Positions 43,599 through 52,781 of a stretch of DNA of 64,000 nucleotides are shown in pieces. The DNA is from Bordetella sp. BOR01 (lineage in GTDB: Bacteria; Pseudomonadota; Gammaproteobacteria; Burkholderiales; Burkholderiaceae_B). Position 1 is the stretch's first letter. Each line of letters begins with the position of its first letter. A model generated the notes under the pieces. The model was not told the DNA's origin and did no database searches. It worked only from the letters and a program-made list of their open reading frames with translations. The translations under genes were made by a program, and so were the position numbers. The stretch is from contig NZ_JAHUWT010000002.1 of the NCBI RefSeq assembly GCF_019218885.1, forward strand, positions 186,001-250,000. Direction: 5' to 3'.

Positions 43599-44459
43599 CT
43601 ATGCGGGCACGCGTGCCGCCCTTGACTGCGTCCACGCCGCGATCTCGGACTTGGTGGCCCACCACACCCCTGCGTGCCCGCGCGCATATTCCAGGCAGCG
43701 CCGCAGGGTGGGGATCAGCGTGGGGCGGCCCGCCATGTGGGCGTGCAGGGTGATCTCGGTCCACTTGGGCCGGCCGGCCTGGCCTTCGCGGTACAGCTCG
43801 TCGAAAGTGTCCTTGAAGCCGTCCCAGATGATGCCGGGCGGGTTGCGGCCCCACACCCACATCCACAGGTCGTTGTGCGGCAAGTTGGTGCGCGGCATGA
43901 TCACGATGGGGCCATGCGCGGTCTGCCGGACGAACGGCAGGTCGTCGCTGGCATCGTCGGCGTTCCACAGGTAGCCTTCCTGCTTCAGGAAGTCCAGCGT
44001 ATTGGCCGAGCCGGCGCTGCCTGGGCTGGTCCAGCCCAGCGGCGCGCGGCCGGCGGTTTCGGTCAGCACGCGCGTGCAGCGGCGGATTTCTTCCAGTTCG
44101 GCCGCGGGGTCGTCGTCGCGCATCAGCACGTCGTTGGCCCAGGCATGCCCCGCCACTTCGTGGCCGGCCTCGACCAGGGCGCGGATCACATGCGGGTGGC
44201 GCTCGGCCGCCAGGCCGTTGGTCGAGACATTGCTCTTGATGCCGAACTCGTCCAGCAGGTCCATCAGGCGCCAGATGCCCGCCTTGGCACCGTACTCGGC
44301 ATAGCTCAGCGAGAAATGGTCGGTCTTGTTGGCGGTTTTTTCCAGCGTGATCTGGCTGTGGTTCACGAAGGATTCGAAGGCCAGCGAGACCGAGACCGCG
44401 ATGTGCTGGCCGCCAGGCCATTGCCAGTCGCGAGGGTAGCGGGAAGCAGGTTTGCTCAT
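43599..44459 (-). CDS. Polysaccharide deacetylase (CE4/PuuE-like) family protein
   Basis: The 286-residue product starts at the ATG at 44459. It has a NodB-homology fold of the allantoinase-PuuE kind (FGIKSNVSTNGLAAERHPHVIRALVEAGHEVAGHAWANDV, given here in pieces: first segment FGIKSNVSTNGLA, then EAGHEVAGHAW). Metal-binding His residues are in GHEVAGH, and a late His pair is in LHAHMAGRP. Close homologues hydrolyse amide or imide bonds in small molecules, not polymers. It is the last gene of a minus-strand catabolic unit with a Bug protein and two alpha/beta hydrolases. Confidence 0.85.
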   Translation of the reverse strand: MSKPASRYPRDWQWPGGQHIAVSVSLAFESFVNHSQITLEKTANKTDHFSLSYAEYGAKAGIWRLMDLLDEFGIKSNVSTNGLAAERHPHVIRALVEAGHEVAGHAWANDVLMRDDDPAAELEEIRRCTRVLTETAGRAPLGWTSPGSAGSANTLDFLKQEGYLWNADDASDDLPFVRQTAHGPIVIMPRTNLPHNDLWMWVWGRNPPGIIWDGFKDTFDELYREGQAGRPKWTEITLHAHMAGRPTLIPTLRRCLEYARGHAGVWWATKSEIAAWTQSRAARVPA

Positions 44460-44511
44460 GGTGTGCCCTGTGGCGGCCGCCGCTTGCGGGCGGCCGTTGT
44501 TGAAAAGACGC

Positions 44512-45486
44512 TTACTCGGGTTGGATGCCGGCCTGGCGCACCAGGCCGGAATAAAGCTCCATGCGGCTGGCCACTTGTTGGTCCAGCACGGACGGCGGGC
44601 CGCCGCCGATATCCAGCGCCAGGGTGGCAAAGCGTTCGCGAATCTCCGGCTCTTGCAGCACGGCGTTGAACACCTCGTTCAGCTTGGCGATCACGGCGGG
44701 CGGCGTGGCGGCCGGGGCGTAGATGGCCGCCTGGATGCCGCCGTCGAAGTCGTAGCCCGCATAGCCGGATTCGGCGATGGTGGGCAGGTCGGGCAATTGC
44801 GGGATGCGCTTGGGGCTGGTCACGGCCAGGCCGCGCAGCTTACCGCCCTGGATCAGTTCGGCGGCTTGCGGGGGGCCCAGGAAGGCTGCCTGGATTTCGC
44901 CCGAGTACAGGCCGGCGATGATCGCGCCTGCGCCCTTGTACGGCACGTGCAGCATGCGCGAGCCGGTGGCGCGGTTGAAGTATTCCCCTGCCAGGTGCAG
45001 CAGGTTGCCGTTGCCGGCGGATCCGTAGGCGATCGACGTGCCGGGCTTCCTGGCCAGTTCGACCAGTTCCTGCACGGACTTGGCCGGCACCTGGTTGCCC
45101 ACCACCAGCACCAGCCCGGGCGAGTTGCCCACGTAGATCACCGAAGCGAAATCGTGCACGGTGTCGTAGGGCAGCTTCTTGTACAGGCTGGGGTTGATGG
45201 TGTGGGACGTCGGCGCCAGCAGCAGCATGTAGCCGTCCGGCGGCGCGCTGGCCACCGCGCCGGTGCCGATGATGCCGTTGGCGCCCGCGCGGTTTTCCAC
45301 CACGATGGATTGGCCCAGGCGCTCCGCGGCATGCTGCGCAAGAGTGCGCGCCACCATGTCGGTGGGGCCGCCCGGGCTGAACGGCATGACCAGCCGTATC
45401 GGCCGGTCGGGAAAATCCGCCGCCGCGCCGGGTGGCGCAAGCAGGGCGGATGTCAGGGCAAGGCAGGCTCCCAGTAATCGCTTCAT
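44512..45486 (-). CDS. Bug-family tripartite tricarboxylate transporter substrate-binding protein
   Basis: The 324-residue product has a signal peptide (MKRLLGACLALTSALLAPPG, cut near AAA) and the Bug fold markers FPDRPIRLVMPFSPGGPTD, VVENRAGANGIIG, DGYMLLLAPTSHTINP and LPDLPTIAESGYAGYD. It probably presents a carboxylated substrate of this catabolic unit to a TctAB-type importer encoded elsewhere. It lies between the deacetylase-like gene (52 bp downstream) and the Asp-type alpha/beta hydrolase (37 bp upstream). Confidence 0.94.
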   Translation of the reverse strand: MKRLLGACLALTSALLAPPGAAADFPDRPIRLVMPFSPGGPTDMVARTLAQHAAERLGQSIVVENRAGANGIIGTGAVASAPPDGYMLLLAPTSHTINPSLYKKLPYDTVHDFASVIYVGNSPGLVLVVGNQVPAKSVQELVELARKPGTSIAYGSAGNGNLLHLAGEYFNRATGSRMLHVPYKGAGAIIAGLYSGEIQAAFLGPPQAAELIQGGKLRGLAVTSPKRIPQLPDLPTIAESGYAGYDFDGGIQAAIYAPAATPPAVIAKLNEVFNAVLQEPEIRERFATLALDIGGGPPSVLDQQVASRMELYSGLVRQAGIQPE

Positions 45487-45523
45487 GGTGTATTCCCCTT
45501 GTGTGCGGCTGGTAGCCGCTGGT

Positions 45524-46420
45524 TCAGCGCACGGCGTCCGAGAACGCCGAAATGATGCTGTGGAAGGCGCCGGGTTCTTCGCGGAAGGGCAATGCGCCCG
45601 CCCGGTTGATCAGATGGAAATGCGTCACGGGTTGGCGTTGCGCCAGGATGCGGTATAGCCACAATCCTTGGTCGACGGTGCCGGTGGGGTCGTGGGTGCC
45701 CCACGCCACTTGTACCGGCACGGGTACGCCCGGGCCGCGGCACTGTTCGAACAGGCGGACCTTGGCGCGAGCCACCGAGCTATTCCAGGCCTGCCGGGTG
45801 GCCGGGTCGGCCATGCGCGCGGCGGCCGCCTGTTGCGGGGCTTGCTGTGCGGCCTGCACGCAATCGTCCAGCACGTCTTGCACGTGATGATGCGAATAAG
45901 ACAGGCGTTCCAGCGCCCAGCGCTGGGATTCGCGCGACCCCAAGGGTTGCGGCGGATAGGCCAGCGCCGTGTTCTCGACGCCGTCCCCGGTCGGGGCCGC
46001 CGCGACCGAGGACACCACGCTGACGGCTTCGATATAGCCTGGCTGGCGGCAGGCCAGCAGCAGCGCGGCCAGGCCGCCGGTGTCGTGCGCCACCAGGTGG
46101 CAGCGGCGCACGCCGGTGGCGCGCACGACGGCGTCGACATGGTCGGCCATGGCGTCGATGCTGTACGGCGCATCGGATGCGTCGCTGCCGCCGAAGCCCG
46201 GCAGGTCCAGCGCCAGCACCGCGCCGTCTTCGGCAAAGCGCCCCAGCGCCGGGCCCCAGATATGGGCACCGCTGCTGTACGGCGTCAGGCCCGGCGCGCC
46301 GCCATGCACGAACACGGTGGCCGTGTCGGACTCGCGGTCGCGCAGGATGCGGACGGCCAGGCCGTCGATTGTCAGGGTATGGGAATGTAGGGCAAGGGCG
46401 GTCATGGATGCACCATTCAT
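45524..46420 (-). CDS. Alpha/beta hydrolase with Asp nucleophile position and altered catalytic His
   Basis: The 298-residue product starts at the ATG at 46420 after AAGGTGA. It has an alpha/beta-hydrolase fold with oxyanion HGG and DLPGFGGSD. The nucleophile elbow reads LVAHDTGGLA, so Asp113 replaces Ser as in dehalogenases and epoxide hydrolases. The place of the catalytic His, GHxPFRE in the neighbouring paralogue, reads GALPFREEP (Ala276). It is 10 bp downstream of that paralogue (46431). The enzyme may be inactive or use another residue. Confidence 0.87.
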   Translation of the reverse strand: MNGASMTALALHSHTLTIDGLAVRILRDRESDTATVFVHGGAPGLTPYSSGAHIWGPALGRFAEDGAVLALDLPGFGGSDASDAPYSIDAMADHVDAVVRATGVRRCHLVAHDTGGLAALLLACRQPGYIEAVSVVSSVAAAPTGDGVENTALAYPPQPLGSRESQRWALERLSYSHHHVQDVLDDCVQAAQQAPQQAAAARMADPATRQAWNSSVARAKVRLFEQCRGPGVPVPVQVAWGTHDPTGTVDQGLWLYRILAQRQPVTHFHLINRAGALPFREEPGAFHSIISAFSDAVR

Positions 46421-46430
46421 GGAATCACCT

Positions 46431-47363
46431 TCACTGCGCACGCTGCAGGCCGAAGAAGCGGGCAAGCAAGGCGTTGAACTGCGCGGGATGCTCGCGGAAA
46501 GGGAAATGGCCGGATTCGTTGATGACATGGAACTGCGCATCGCGCTGCTGGCATGACACCATGCGGAACAGTTCCAGGCCGCGCTCGAGCACCGCGGTGC
46601 GGTCGTTGTAGCCCCATACGATCTGCACTGGGCGCTGCAGCCGGCCTTCGTCCAGCCAGCGCAGGGTCTGGCCTTTCTGGTGCGCCAGTTCCGGCAGGAA
46701 TACGCGTTCGGCCAGCCCTTCGGTTGCCATCTTCTGCACTGTGTGGCGGTACTTCTCCAAAGACAGGATGTGCATGACGGCATCTATCCATTCTTCGGTG
46801 ACCACGCCAGGGTCATGGCTGTAGTTCTCATAGACCCAGCGCACCGCCTCGCGGCTGCCGCGCGGATGCGGCGGGTTGCACAGCACGACCTCGTTGGTGC
46901 CCACGCCCGGGCTCAGTGTGCCGCTGTTGACGATGGTAAGCGTGCGCACGGCATCATGGTGCTGCAAGGTCAGGCGGGTGGCCGCGTAGCCGCCGCGCGA
47001 ATGGCCCACCAGGTGCACGGGCGGCAGGTCCAGGGCGCGCAGGAAGGCGGCGGCGTGGTCCACCACCGCCTGCATGGTGTAGTCGTCGTCGCGTGCGGGG
47101 TTGCCGGTTTCCCCCTGGCCCAGCTTGTCGAAGGCGATGGCGCGATAGCCGGCCTGGGCCAGGGGCCGCAGGTTCAGGCTCCAGGTGTAGGCGCTGGAGG
47201 CGCCGTCGGCCATGCCGAAATTGCCGCCATAGATGAACACTACGGGTTCGCCCGTACCGGCCTCGAAGTAGCGGGTACGCACACCGGCCACGTCCACCCA
47301 GCGTCCTTCGGGCATGGCGTGGCGCGTGGCGGCAACGGCGGGCTGCGGATCTGGCTGTGTCAT
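46431..47363 (-). CDS. Alpha/beta hydrolase (MhpC/meta-cleavage-hydrolase-like)
   Basis: The 310-residue product starts at the ATG at 47363. It has a full Ser-Asp-His set: Ser122 in VGHSRGGYA, an Asp in VWGYNDRTA, and His286 in INESGHFPFREHP. That last motif is typical of MhpC/BphD C-C bond hydrolases and their relatives. It is the first gene of the minus-strand unit (hydrolase, hydrolase, Bug, deacetylase) and is divergent from a LysR gene. It may cleave a ring-fission or amide product, unproven. Confidence 0.92.
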   Translation of the reverse strand: MTQPDPQPAVAATRHAMPEGRWVDVAGVRTRYFEAGTGEPVVFIYGGNFGMADGASSAYTWSLNLRPLAQAGYRAIAFDKLGQGETGNPARDDDYTMQAVVDHAAAFLRALDLPPVHLVGHSRGGYAATRLTLQHHDAVRTLTIVNSGTLSPGVGTNEVVLCNPPHPRGSREAVRWVYENYSHDPGVVTEEWIDAVMHILSLEKYRHTVQKMATEGLAERVFLPELAHQKGQTLRWLDEGRLQRPVQIVWGYNDRTAVLERGLELFRMVSCQQRDAQFHVINESGHFPFREHPAQFNALLARFFGLQRAQ

Positions 47364-47417
47364 GTCGTCGGTCCTGTGTCGAGTCCAGGCCAGATTAAGA
47401 ACAGCGCCGTAAATCGT

Positions 47418-47432
47418 CCAATATATAATTGG
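47418..47432. promoter_or_regulatory. Inverted repeat CCAAT-N5-ATTGG, candidate LysR site
   Basis: Five-bp perfect arms around ATATA lie in the 97-bp divergent gap between the hydrolase unit and the LysR gene starting at 47461. The location supports a regulator site; the arms are short. Confidence 0.4.
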
Positions 47433-47460
47433 CACCACAGTAATGCTAAAAAGGTATTAC

Positions 47461-48363
47461 ATGGAACTGCGCCAGCTTCGGTATTTCCTGGCCGTTGCCG
47501 AAGAACTCAGCTTCACGCGCGCCGCCGCTTTGCTGCATGTGTCGCAACCGCCGGTCAGCCGCCAGATCATGCTGCTCGAGGCCGAGATCGGCACGCAGCT
47601 GTTCGAGCGTTCCAAGCAGTATGTGCGGCTTACCAGCGCTGGCCAGCATTTCTACGACCAGGCGCGCGCCCTGGTGGCGGCGGCGAATGCCGCGGTGGTG
47701 TCTACGCGGCGTGTCGCGGCGGGGCAGGTGGGCAAGATATCCGTTGGCCTGGGCGGTACGGCCGCGCATGTGTTTCCCGACACGCTGGCGCTATTCCGCC
47801 GCCACCATCCCGAAGTGGAACTGGTGCTGAACCCGCTTAACCTGGCGTATCACCATGCCGCGCTGCTCGAAGGCCGCATCGACGTGGGCCTGGTGGTGCT
47901 GCCCATGGATAACGACGAGCTCGAAACGCGCAAGCTGATACGCATGCGCCTGCTGGCGGCGCTGCCGGCAGGGCATGGGCTGGCAACGCGCCGCAAGCTG
48001 TCGTTGCGCGACCTGGCCAGCCAGGATTTCATCATGGTGCCTTGGACCAAGGGGCGCGGTTTCGGGCGCTTGACCGTGCAAGCCTGCCGGCGCGCGGGCT
48101 TCGTGCCCAACGTGGTCCAGGAAGCCGAACCCATGGAATCGGTGCTGGGCATGGTGGCCGCGGGCGCGGGGGTGGCGGTGGTGCCCGAATCCATGGAGCA
48201 CCTGTATGGCAGCAAGGTTGCGTATCGCCCGATCAAGGAAGACTACGCCGCGGCCGACATTGCCATCGCGTGGCGCAAGGGCGATGGTTCGCCTATCTTG
48301 CGGGCGTTTCTGGCGTGCTGCCCGGGCCGCAGCGCGCCCAGGCGCCGCGGCGCCCCTGGCTAA
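47461..48363 (+). CDS. LysR-family transcriptional regulator
   Basis: The 300-residue product starts at the ATG at 47461, after AAAAAGG, with the classic opening MELRQLRYFLAVAEELSFTRAA. The HTH (QPPVSRQIMLLEAEIG) and BenM/CatM-like effector domain follow. An in-frame ATG at 47443 is possible but non-canonical. It is divergent from the hydrolase/Bug/deacetylase unit and likely its activator. The LysP-type permease gene follows 44 bp downstream on the same strand. Confidence 0.93.
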   Translation: MELRQLRYFLAVAEELSFTRAAALLHVSQPPVSRQIMLLEAEIGTQLFERSKQYVRLTSAGQHFYDQARALVAAANAAVVSTRRVAAGQVGKISVGLGGTAAHVFPDTLALFRRHHPEVELVLNPLNLAYHHAALLEGRIDVGLVVLPMDNDELETRKLIRMRLLAALPAGHGLATRRKLSLRDLASQDFIMVPWTKGRGFGRLTVQACRRAGFVPNVVQEAEPMESVLGMVAAGAGVAVVPESMEHLYGSKVAYRPIKEDYAAADIAIAWRKGDGSPILRAFLACCPGRSAPRRRGAPG

Positions 48364-48407
48364 CGACCCGTAGCGCGGTGTCTCGCTATTCAAAGGAAAC
48401 CACTATC

Positions 48408-49940
48408 TTGGCCGAATCCGAAAACCGCCGCGCCGCCGGCATGCCCAGCAAGGATGTGTCCACGCCCGGCGGTTTGCGGCGCACCCTGGCCGCCCGCCAC
48501 TTGACCATGATCGCCGTGGGCGGCTCTATCGGCACCGGCTTGTTCGTGGCATCCGGCAATACCATCGCGCAAGCCGGCCCTGGCGGGGCCTTGCTGGGTT
48601 ATGCCCTGATCGGCCTGATGGTCTATTTCCTGATGACCAGCCTGGGCGAACTGGCTGCCGCCATGCCGGTGGCCGGCTCTTTCTCGACCTATGGCTCGCG
48701 CTATGTGGAACCGGGCTTCGGTTTCGCCCTGGGCTGGAACTACTGGTACAACTGGGCCGTGACCGTGGCTGTGGACCTGGTGGCGGCGCAACTGGTGATG
48801 GCCTACTGGTTTCCCGATGTGCCGGGCGTGTACTGGAGCGCGCTGTTCCTGGCCATTACCTTTGGCCTGAACGCCTTGTCGGCGCGCGGGTTCGGCGAGG
48901 CGGAATTCTGGTTTGCCCTGATCAAGGTGATCGCGGTGGTGGTCTTCATCGCCTTGGGCGTGCTGATGTTGCTGGGCATTATCCGCGGCGGCGAAACCGG
49001 CGGCTGGCAAAACTGGACACTGGGTGAGGCCCCCTTTGCCGGCGGCTTCGCGGCGATGATCGGCGTTGCCATGGTGGTGGGCTTTTCTTTCCAGGGCACC
49101 GAGCTCATCGGCATTGCCGCGGGCGAATCCAAGGATCCGGCGCGCAATATCCCGCGCGCGGTGCGGCAGGTGTTCTGGCGCATCCTGCTCTTCTACGTGC
49201 TGGCCATCGGCGTGATCGGCCTGCTGATCCCTTATACCGATCCGCAACTGCTGCGCAACGACGTCACCGACATCAGCGTCAGCCCCTTTGCGCTGATCTT
49301 CGACCGGGCCGGCCTGCTGGCGGCCGCGTCCGTGATGAACGCCGTGGTGCTGACTTCAGTACTGTCGGCGGGCAATTCCGGTATGTACGCCGCCACGCGC
49401 ATGCTTTACGCCCTGGCGTGCGAAGGCAAGGCGCCGGCCGTGTTCGGCCGGGTGTCGGCCAGCGGCGTGCCGGTACTGGCGCTGCTGGCCACCACGGCGC
49501 TGGCCGCGCTGTGCTTCCTGTCGTTCGTGTTCAGCCCCAACCAGGTCTATATCTGGCTGTTGAATACCTCGGGCATGACGGGCTTCATCGCCTGGCTGGG
49601 AATCGCCATCAGCCACTACCGCTTCCGTCGCGGCTACCTGGCGCAGGGCGGCAAGCTGGTCGAGCTGCCTTATGTATCGCCGTTCTTTCCCTTCGGGCCG
49701 ATCTTCGCCTTCGTGCTTTGCCTGGTCATCACGCTGGGCCAGAACTACCAGGCCTTCTTGCAAGACCGCATCGACTGGGTGGGCGCCGGGGCAACCTATG
49801 TCGGCATTCCCTTGTTTTTGCTGATCTGGGCCGGTTATCGCCTGGCGCGGGGTTCGCGTTTCGTGCGCTACCCGGACATGACGTTTCCGTTTCGCAGCGA
49901 CCAACCCGCCCGCCCATCCAGGCTTAGTCCCACGTCATGA
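48408..49940 (+). CDS. APC-family amino acid permease, LysP-like
   Basis: The start is a TTG at 48408 preceded by AAAGGAAA at the right distance; the next Met (48441) has no ribosome-binding site. The 510-residue product has twelve hydrophobic segments and the amino acid permease signature (HLTMIAVGGSIGTGLFVASG, FSTYGSRYVEPGFGFALGWNYWYNW in part, GTELIGIAAGESKDPARNIP). This places it with E. coli LysP and related AAT permeases. Cationic amino acid uptake is likely. Its 3' end overlaps the convergent ABC gene by 73 bp. Confidence 0.92.
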   Translation: MAESENRRAAGMPSKDVSTPGGLRRTLAARHLTMIAVGGSIGTGLFVASGNTIAQAGPGGALLGYALIGLMVYFLMTSLGELAAAMPVAGSFSTYGSRYVEPGFGFALGWNYWYNWAVTVAVDLVAAQLVMAYWFPDVPGVYWSALFLAITFGLNALSARGFGEAEFWFALIKVIAVVVFIALGVLMLLGIIRGGETGGWQNWTLGEAPFAGGFAAMIGVAMVVGFSFQGTELIGIAAGESKDPARNIPRAVRQVFWRILLFYVLAIGVIGLLIPYTDPQLLRNDVTDISVSPFALIFDRAGLLAAASVMNAVVLTSVLSAGNSGMYAATRMLYALACEGKAPAVFGRVSASGVPVLALLATTALAALCFLSFVFSPNQVYIWLLNTSGMTGFIAWLGIAISHYRFRRGYLAQGGKLVELPYVSPFFPFGPIFAFVLCLVITLGQNYQAFLQDRIDWVGAGATYVGIPLFLLIWAGYRLARGSRFVRYPDMTFPFRSDQPARPSRLSPTS

Positions 49941-51676
49941 AACGCATCCAGGGTACTGCGATGCCCCACGCTGACCACCATGCATTCCGGTAACTGGGTA
50001 CGCAGCAAGCCATACAACGCATGCTCCAGCCCTTCGTCGGTAGCCGAGGTGGCTTCGTCCATGAACACGATGGCTGGCCGGTTGAACAGCACGCGCGCAA
50101 ACGCCAGGCGCTGCTGTTCGCCCAATGACAAGATGCGCGCCCAGTCGCCCGGCTGGTCCAGCGCGCCCGCCAGGTGCGCCAGTTGCGTCTGTTGCAGCAC
50201 TTCTTTCAAGCGTGCATCGTCGGCCGGCGTGGCGCTGGCAGGGTAGGCGATGGCGGTGCGCAAGTCGCCCAATGGCAGGTAGGGCCGCTGCGACAGGAAC
50301 AATGCCTGCGCACCCACCGGGCGCCGCACCAGCCCCTGCGCATAGGGCCACAAGCCGGCCAGGCCGCGCAGCAGCGTGGTCTTGCCGCTGCCGGACGGGC
50401 CCTTGATCAGCAAGGCTTGCCCGGGCGCCAGTTGCAGGTGTAGGTCGTGCAGCAATACTTGGCCGTCGGGCCGCTGCACGTTCATGCCCTGGATCTGCAG
50501 TCCATCGGCCAGTGTGTCGATATCGACGCCGGGCAGCTTGCGCGCCTGCCGGTTGGCTTGCTGGAACCCGTCCAGCCGCGTCAGGGTGGCGCGGTACTGG
50601 GCGAAGGTGTCGTACGAAGTGCGAAAGAACGACAGCGAATCCTGTACCTGGCCGAAGGCCTGCGAGGTTTGCATTACATCGCCCAGCTTGATGGCGCCGC
50701 TGAAAAAGCGCGGCGCCTGCAGCATGAAGGGAAACACTACCGCCAGCTGGCTGACGGCCAGGTTCAGGCCATCGAACTTCAAGGTGCGGCGTATCAGGGC
50801 CCACAAGTTGGCGATGTAGGCGGCAAAGCGCGCGGCCAGGGTCTGCCGTTCGACTTGCGCGCCCTGGTAGAAGGCGATGTTCTCGGCGTTTTCGCGCAGG
50901 CGCACCAGTGCATAGCGGAAGTTGGCCGTCAGTTGTTCGCTGAGGAAATTCAGGCGGATCAGCGGCCGCCCCACCTTGAAGGCCAGCAGCGTGGCCAGGA
51001 TCACGTACAGGTACACCAGCAGCACCATGGCGCGCGGCACTTCCAGGCTGCCCAGTTGCAGCGGGCCCGACAGGGTCCACAAGATTGCGGTGAATTCCAC
51101 CAGCGACACGACGGCGCTGACCGCGCCCAGCGCCAGCGTGCGCGAGCCGGTCACGAAGGCCGCGATGTCCAGTTCGATGCGCTGGTCGGGGTTGTCGATG
51201 GGCGCGTCCAGGAACTGGCCGCGGTAATACGCGTTGCCCGCCAGCCAATCTTGCGTCAGGTGCGCGTTCAGCCAGGTGCGCCAGTCGATCTCGAAGGCCT
51301 GGCCCACGTAATAGTCGACCAGGGCGCGCGCCACGTGCACCGTGGCCAAGATGCCGAACACGCCCAGCATGGCCCAGAAGGCGCTTTTGTTCAGCGCCTG
51401 CAGCGCGTTGTAGAAGCCGTTGTACCAGTACGAGAACAGTACTGTCATTCGCACCGCCGCCAGCGTCAGCAGCAGCTGCAGCGCCAGGCTGGCCAACGGG
51501 CGCCAGCTGCGGCGTGGCGTCAGGTAGGGCCAGGCCAGGCGCCAGAACTGGCGCCCCCAGGCCGTGCCGCGCGCCAGTGCCCAGGCCAGGGCCGCCGAGG
51601 CGGCACCCGCGATGGCAAAACTGGCCAGCAGCCATAGCAGGCTGCTGCCGAGTTGCTGATGCCAGTCCAGGTCCAT
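49868..51676 (-). CDS. ABC transporter, fused permease/ATPase (SbmA/BacA-YddA-like)
   Basis: The 602-residue product has an N-terminal membrane domain of the ABC_membrane_2 type (QFWRLAWPYLTPRRSW, about six helices; ALNKSAFWAMLGVFGILATVHV) and a C-terminal nucleotide-binding domain. The latter has Walker A GPSGSGKTT, the signature LSLGEQQRLAFARVLFNRP and Walker B IVFMDEATSATDE. Relatives are YddA and the Rv1819c vitamin B12/peptide transporter. It probably works as a homodimer. It is co-directional with the LysR gene 66 bp upstream. Confidence 0.92.
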   Translation of the reverse strand: MDLDWHQQLGSSLLWLLASFAIAGAASAALAWALARGTAWGRQFWRLAWPYLTPRRSWRPLASLALQLLLTLAAVRMTVLFSYWYNGFYNALQALNKSAFWAMLGVFGILATVHVARALVDYYVGQAFEIDWRTWLNAHLTQDWLAGNAYYRGQFLDAPIDNPDQRIELDIAAFVTGSRTLALGAVSAVVSLVEFTAILWTLSGPLQLGSLEVPRAMVLLVYLYVILATLLAFKVGRPLIRLNFLSEQLTANFRYALVRLRENAENIAFYQGAQVERQTLAARFAAYIANLWALIRRTLKFDGLNLAVSQLAVVFPFMLQAPRFFSGAIKLGDVMQTSQAFGQVQDSLSFFRTSYDTFAQYRATLTRLDGFQQANRQARKLPGVDIDTLADGLQIQGMNVQRPDGQVLLHDLHLQLAPGQALLIKGPSGSGKTTLLRGLAGLWPYAQGLVRRPVGAQALFLSQRPYLPLGDLRTAIAYPASATPADDARLKEVLQQTQLAHLAGALDQPGDWARILSLGEQQRLAFARVLFNRPAIVFMDEATSATDEGLEHALYGLLRTQLPECMVVSVGHRSTLDAFHDVGLSLDGRAGWSLRNGNVMSG

Positions 51677-51742
51677 GAAGTGCGGCGCGTGTTGTTCTTC
51701 TGTGAATTAGATGCCGCACAAAAGAATAGTTCCCGCTATTGG

Positions 51743-52651
51743 CTATTGCTCGTGCGCGGCCAGCACGGCGCGCCAGAATGCCTCGGCCGCCGGGGCTAGC
51801 GCGGCATCGGGGCGGAACAGGCGGATATCGGCGGCCAGGCGCCATGATGCGTCGCCCGCTTGCACCAGGCGCTTCTGGTGCAGTTCGGTTTCGACCATGC
51901 TGAGCGGCAGCCAGGCCACGCCGCGTCCGTCCAGCGCCATGCTCTTCAGCACGGCGGCCAGGTGGGCCGTGAAGACGGGCTCGACCCGGGCCTGCTGCAA
52001 GGCCGGTCCCAGCAGGGCGCGCACCAGGCGGCCCAGGCCGGATTCGGCGCTGTAGGCCAGCATGGGCACGGCTTTGCGCGCGTTGGCCGACAAGGCCTGG
52101 CGCGGCCGCCCGGCGCGGTCGGGCGCGCACACCGGCACCAGCGTATCGGTGCCGATTTTCAGCGAACGGTAAGCGGGCGCATCCAGGCGGCCGGGTGCCT
52201 GCGCATGGGTGTGGCACAGCAGGAACTGCACCCGGCCCTGCTGCATCCAGGCCTCGCATTGTTGCAGCATGTCGGACACCAGCTGTATCGGCCCGATGGT
52301 CGTGCGCGATTCCAGGCCGCGCAGCCATTGCGGCAGGAAGGTCAGCGACAGGGCGTGGGTGGCGGCAAAGCGCAGCGTGGCCGAGCCGGCGGCGGCCACG
52401 GCGCGCGCTTCGTCGGGCACGCGTGCCACGCGGCCCAGGATTTCCTGCGCCGTCGTGCGAAACCAGTCGCCGGTTTCCGTCAGGGAAACCGGGTGCGTGC
52501 TGCGGTCGAACAGCGCTACGCCCAGCCACTCTTCCAGGGCGCGAATGCGGCGGCTGAACGCCGGCTGCGTCATGTGGCGCTCTTGCGCGGCGCGCGAGAA
52601 ATTGCCGCTGGCGGCCAGCGCCAGGAAGTCTTCCAGCCAGGACAGGTTCAT
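51743..52651 (-). CDS. LysR-family transcriptional regulator
   Basis: The 302-residue product has the HTH segment LSWLEDFLALAASGNFSRAAQ, QPAFSRRIRALEEWLG and a HypT/YjiE-like arrangement (TQPAFSRRI, DRSTHPVSLTETG). The effector domain follows. It is divergent from the D-tartrate dehydratase gene (130 bp between starts) and may regulate it. It may alternatively control the downstream ABC exporter on its own strand. Confidence 0.92.
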   Translation of the reverse strand: MNLSWLEDFLALAASGNFSRAAQERHMTQPAFSRRIRALEEWLGVALFDRSTHPVSLTETGDWFRTTAQEILGRVARVPDEARAVAAAGSATLRFAATHALSLTFLPQWLRGLESRTTIGPIQLVSDMLQQCEAWMQQGRVQFLLCHTHAQAPGRLDAPAYRSLKIGTDTLVPVCAPDRAGRPRQALSANARKAVPMLAYSAESGLGRLVRALLGPALQQARVEPVFTAHLAAVLKSMALDGRGVAWLPLSMVETELHQKRLVQAGDASWRLAADIRLFRPDAALAPAAEAFWRAVLAAHEQ

Positions 52652-52781
52652 GGGCGATGCCTACAAAGCATGAAAGCAGAGAAAAACGGCATTGGGCAAG
52701 CCCGCCGCACGGCCCCGATAATACGCTGCATCATCCGCCGGCACGCCGGCGCCGCCCCTGTCATTGCCGGAGCCATCGCTC

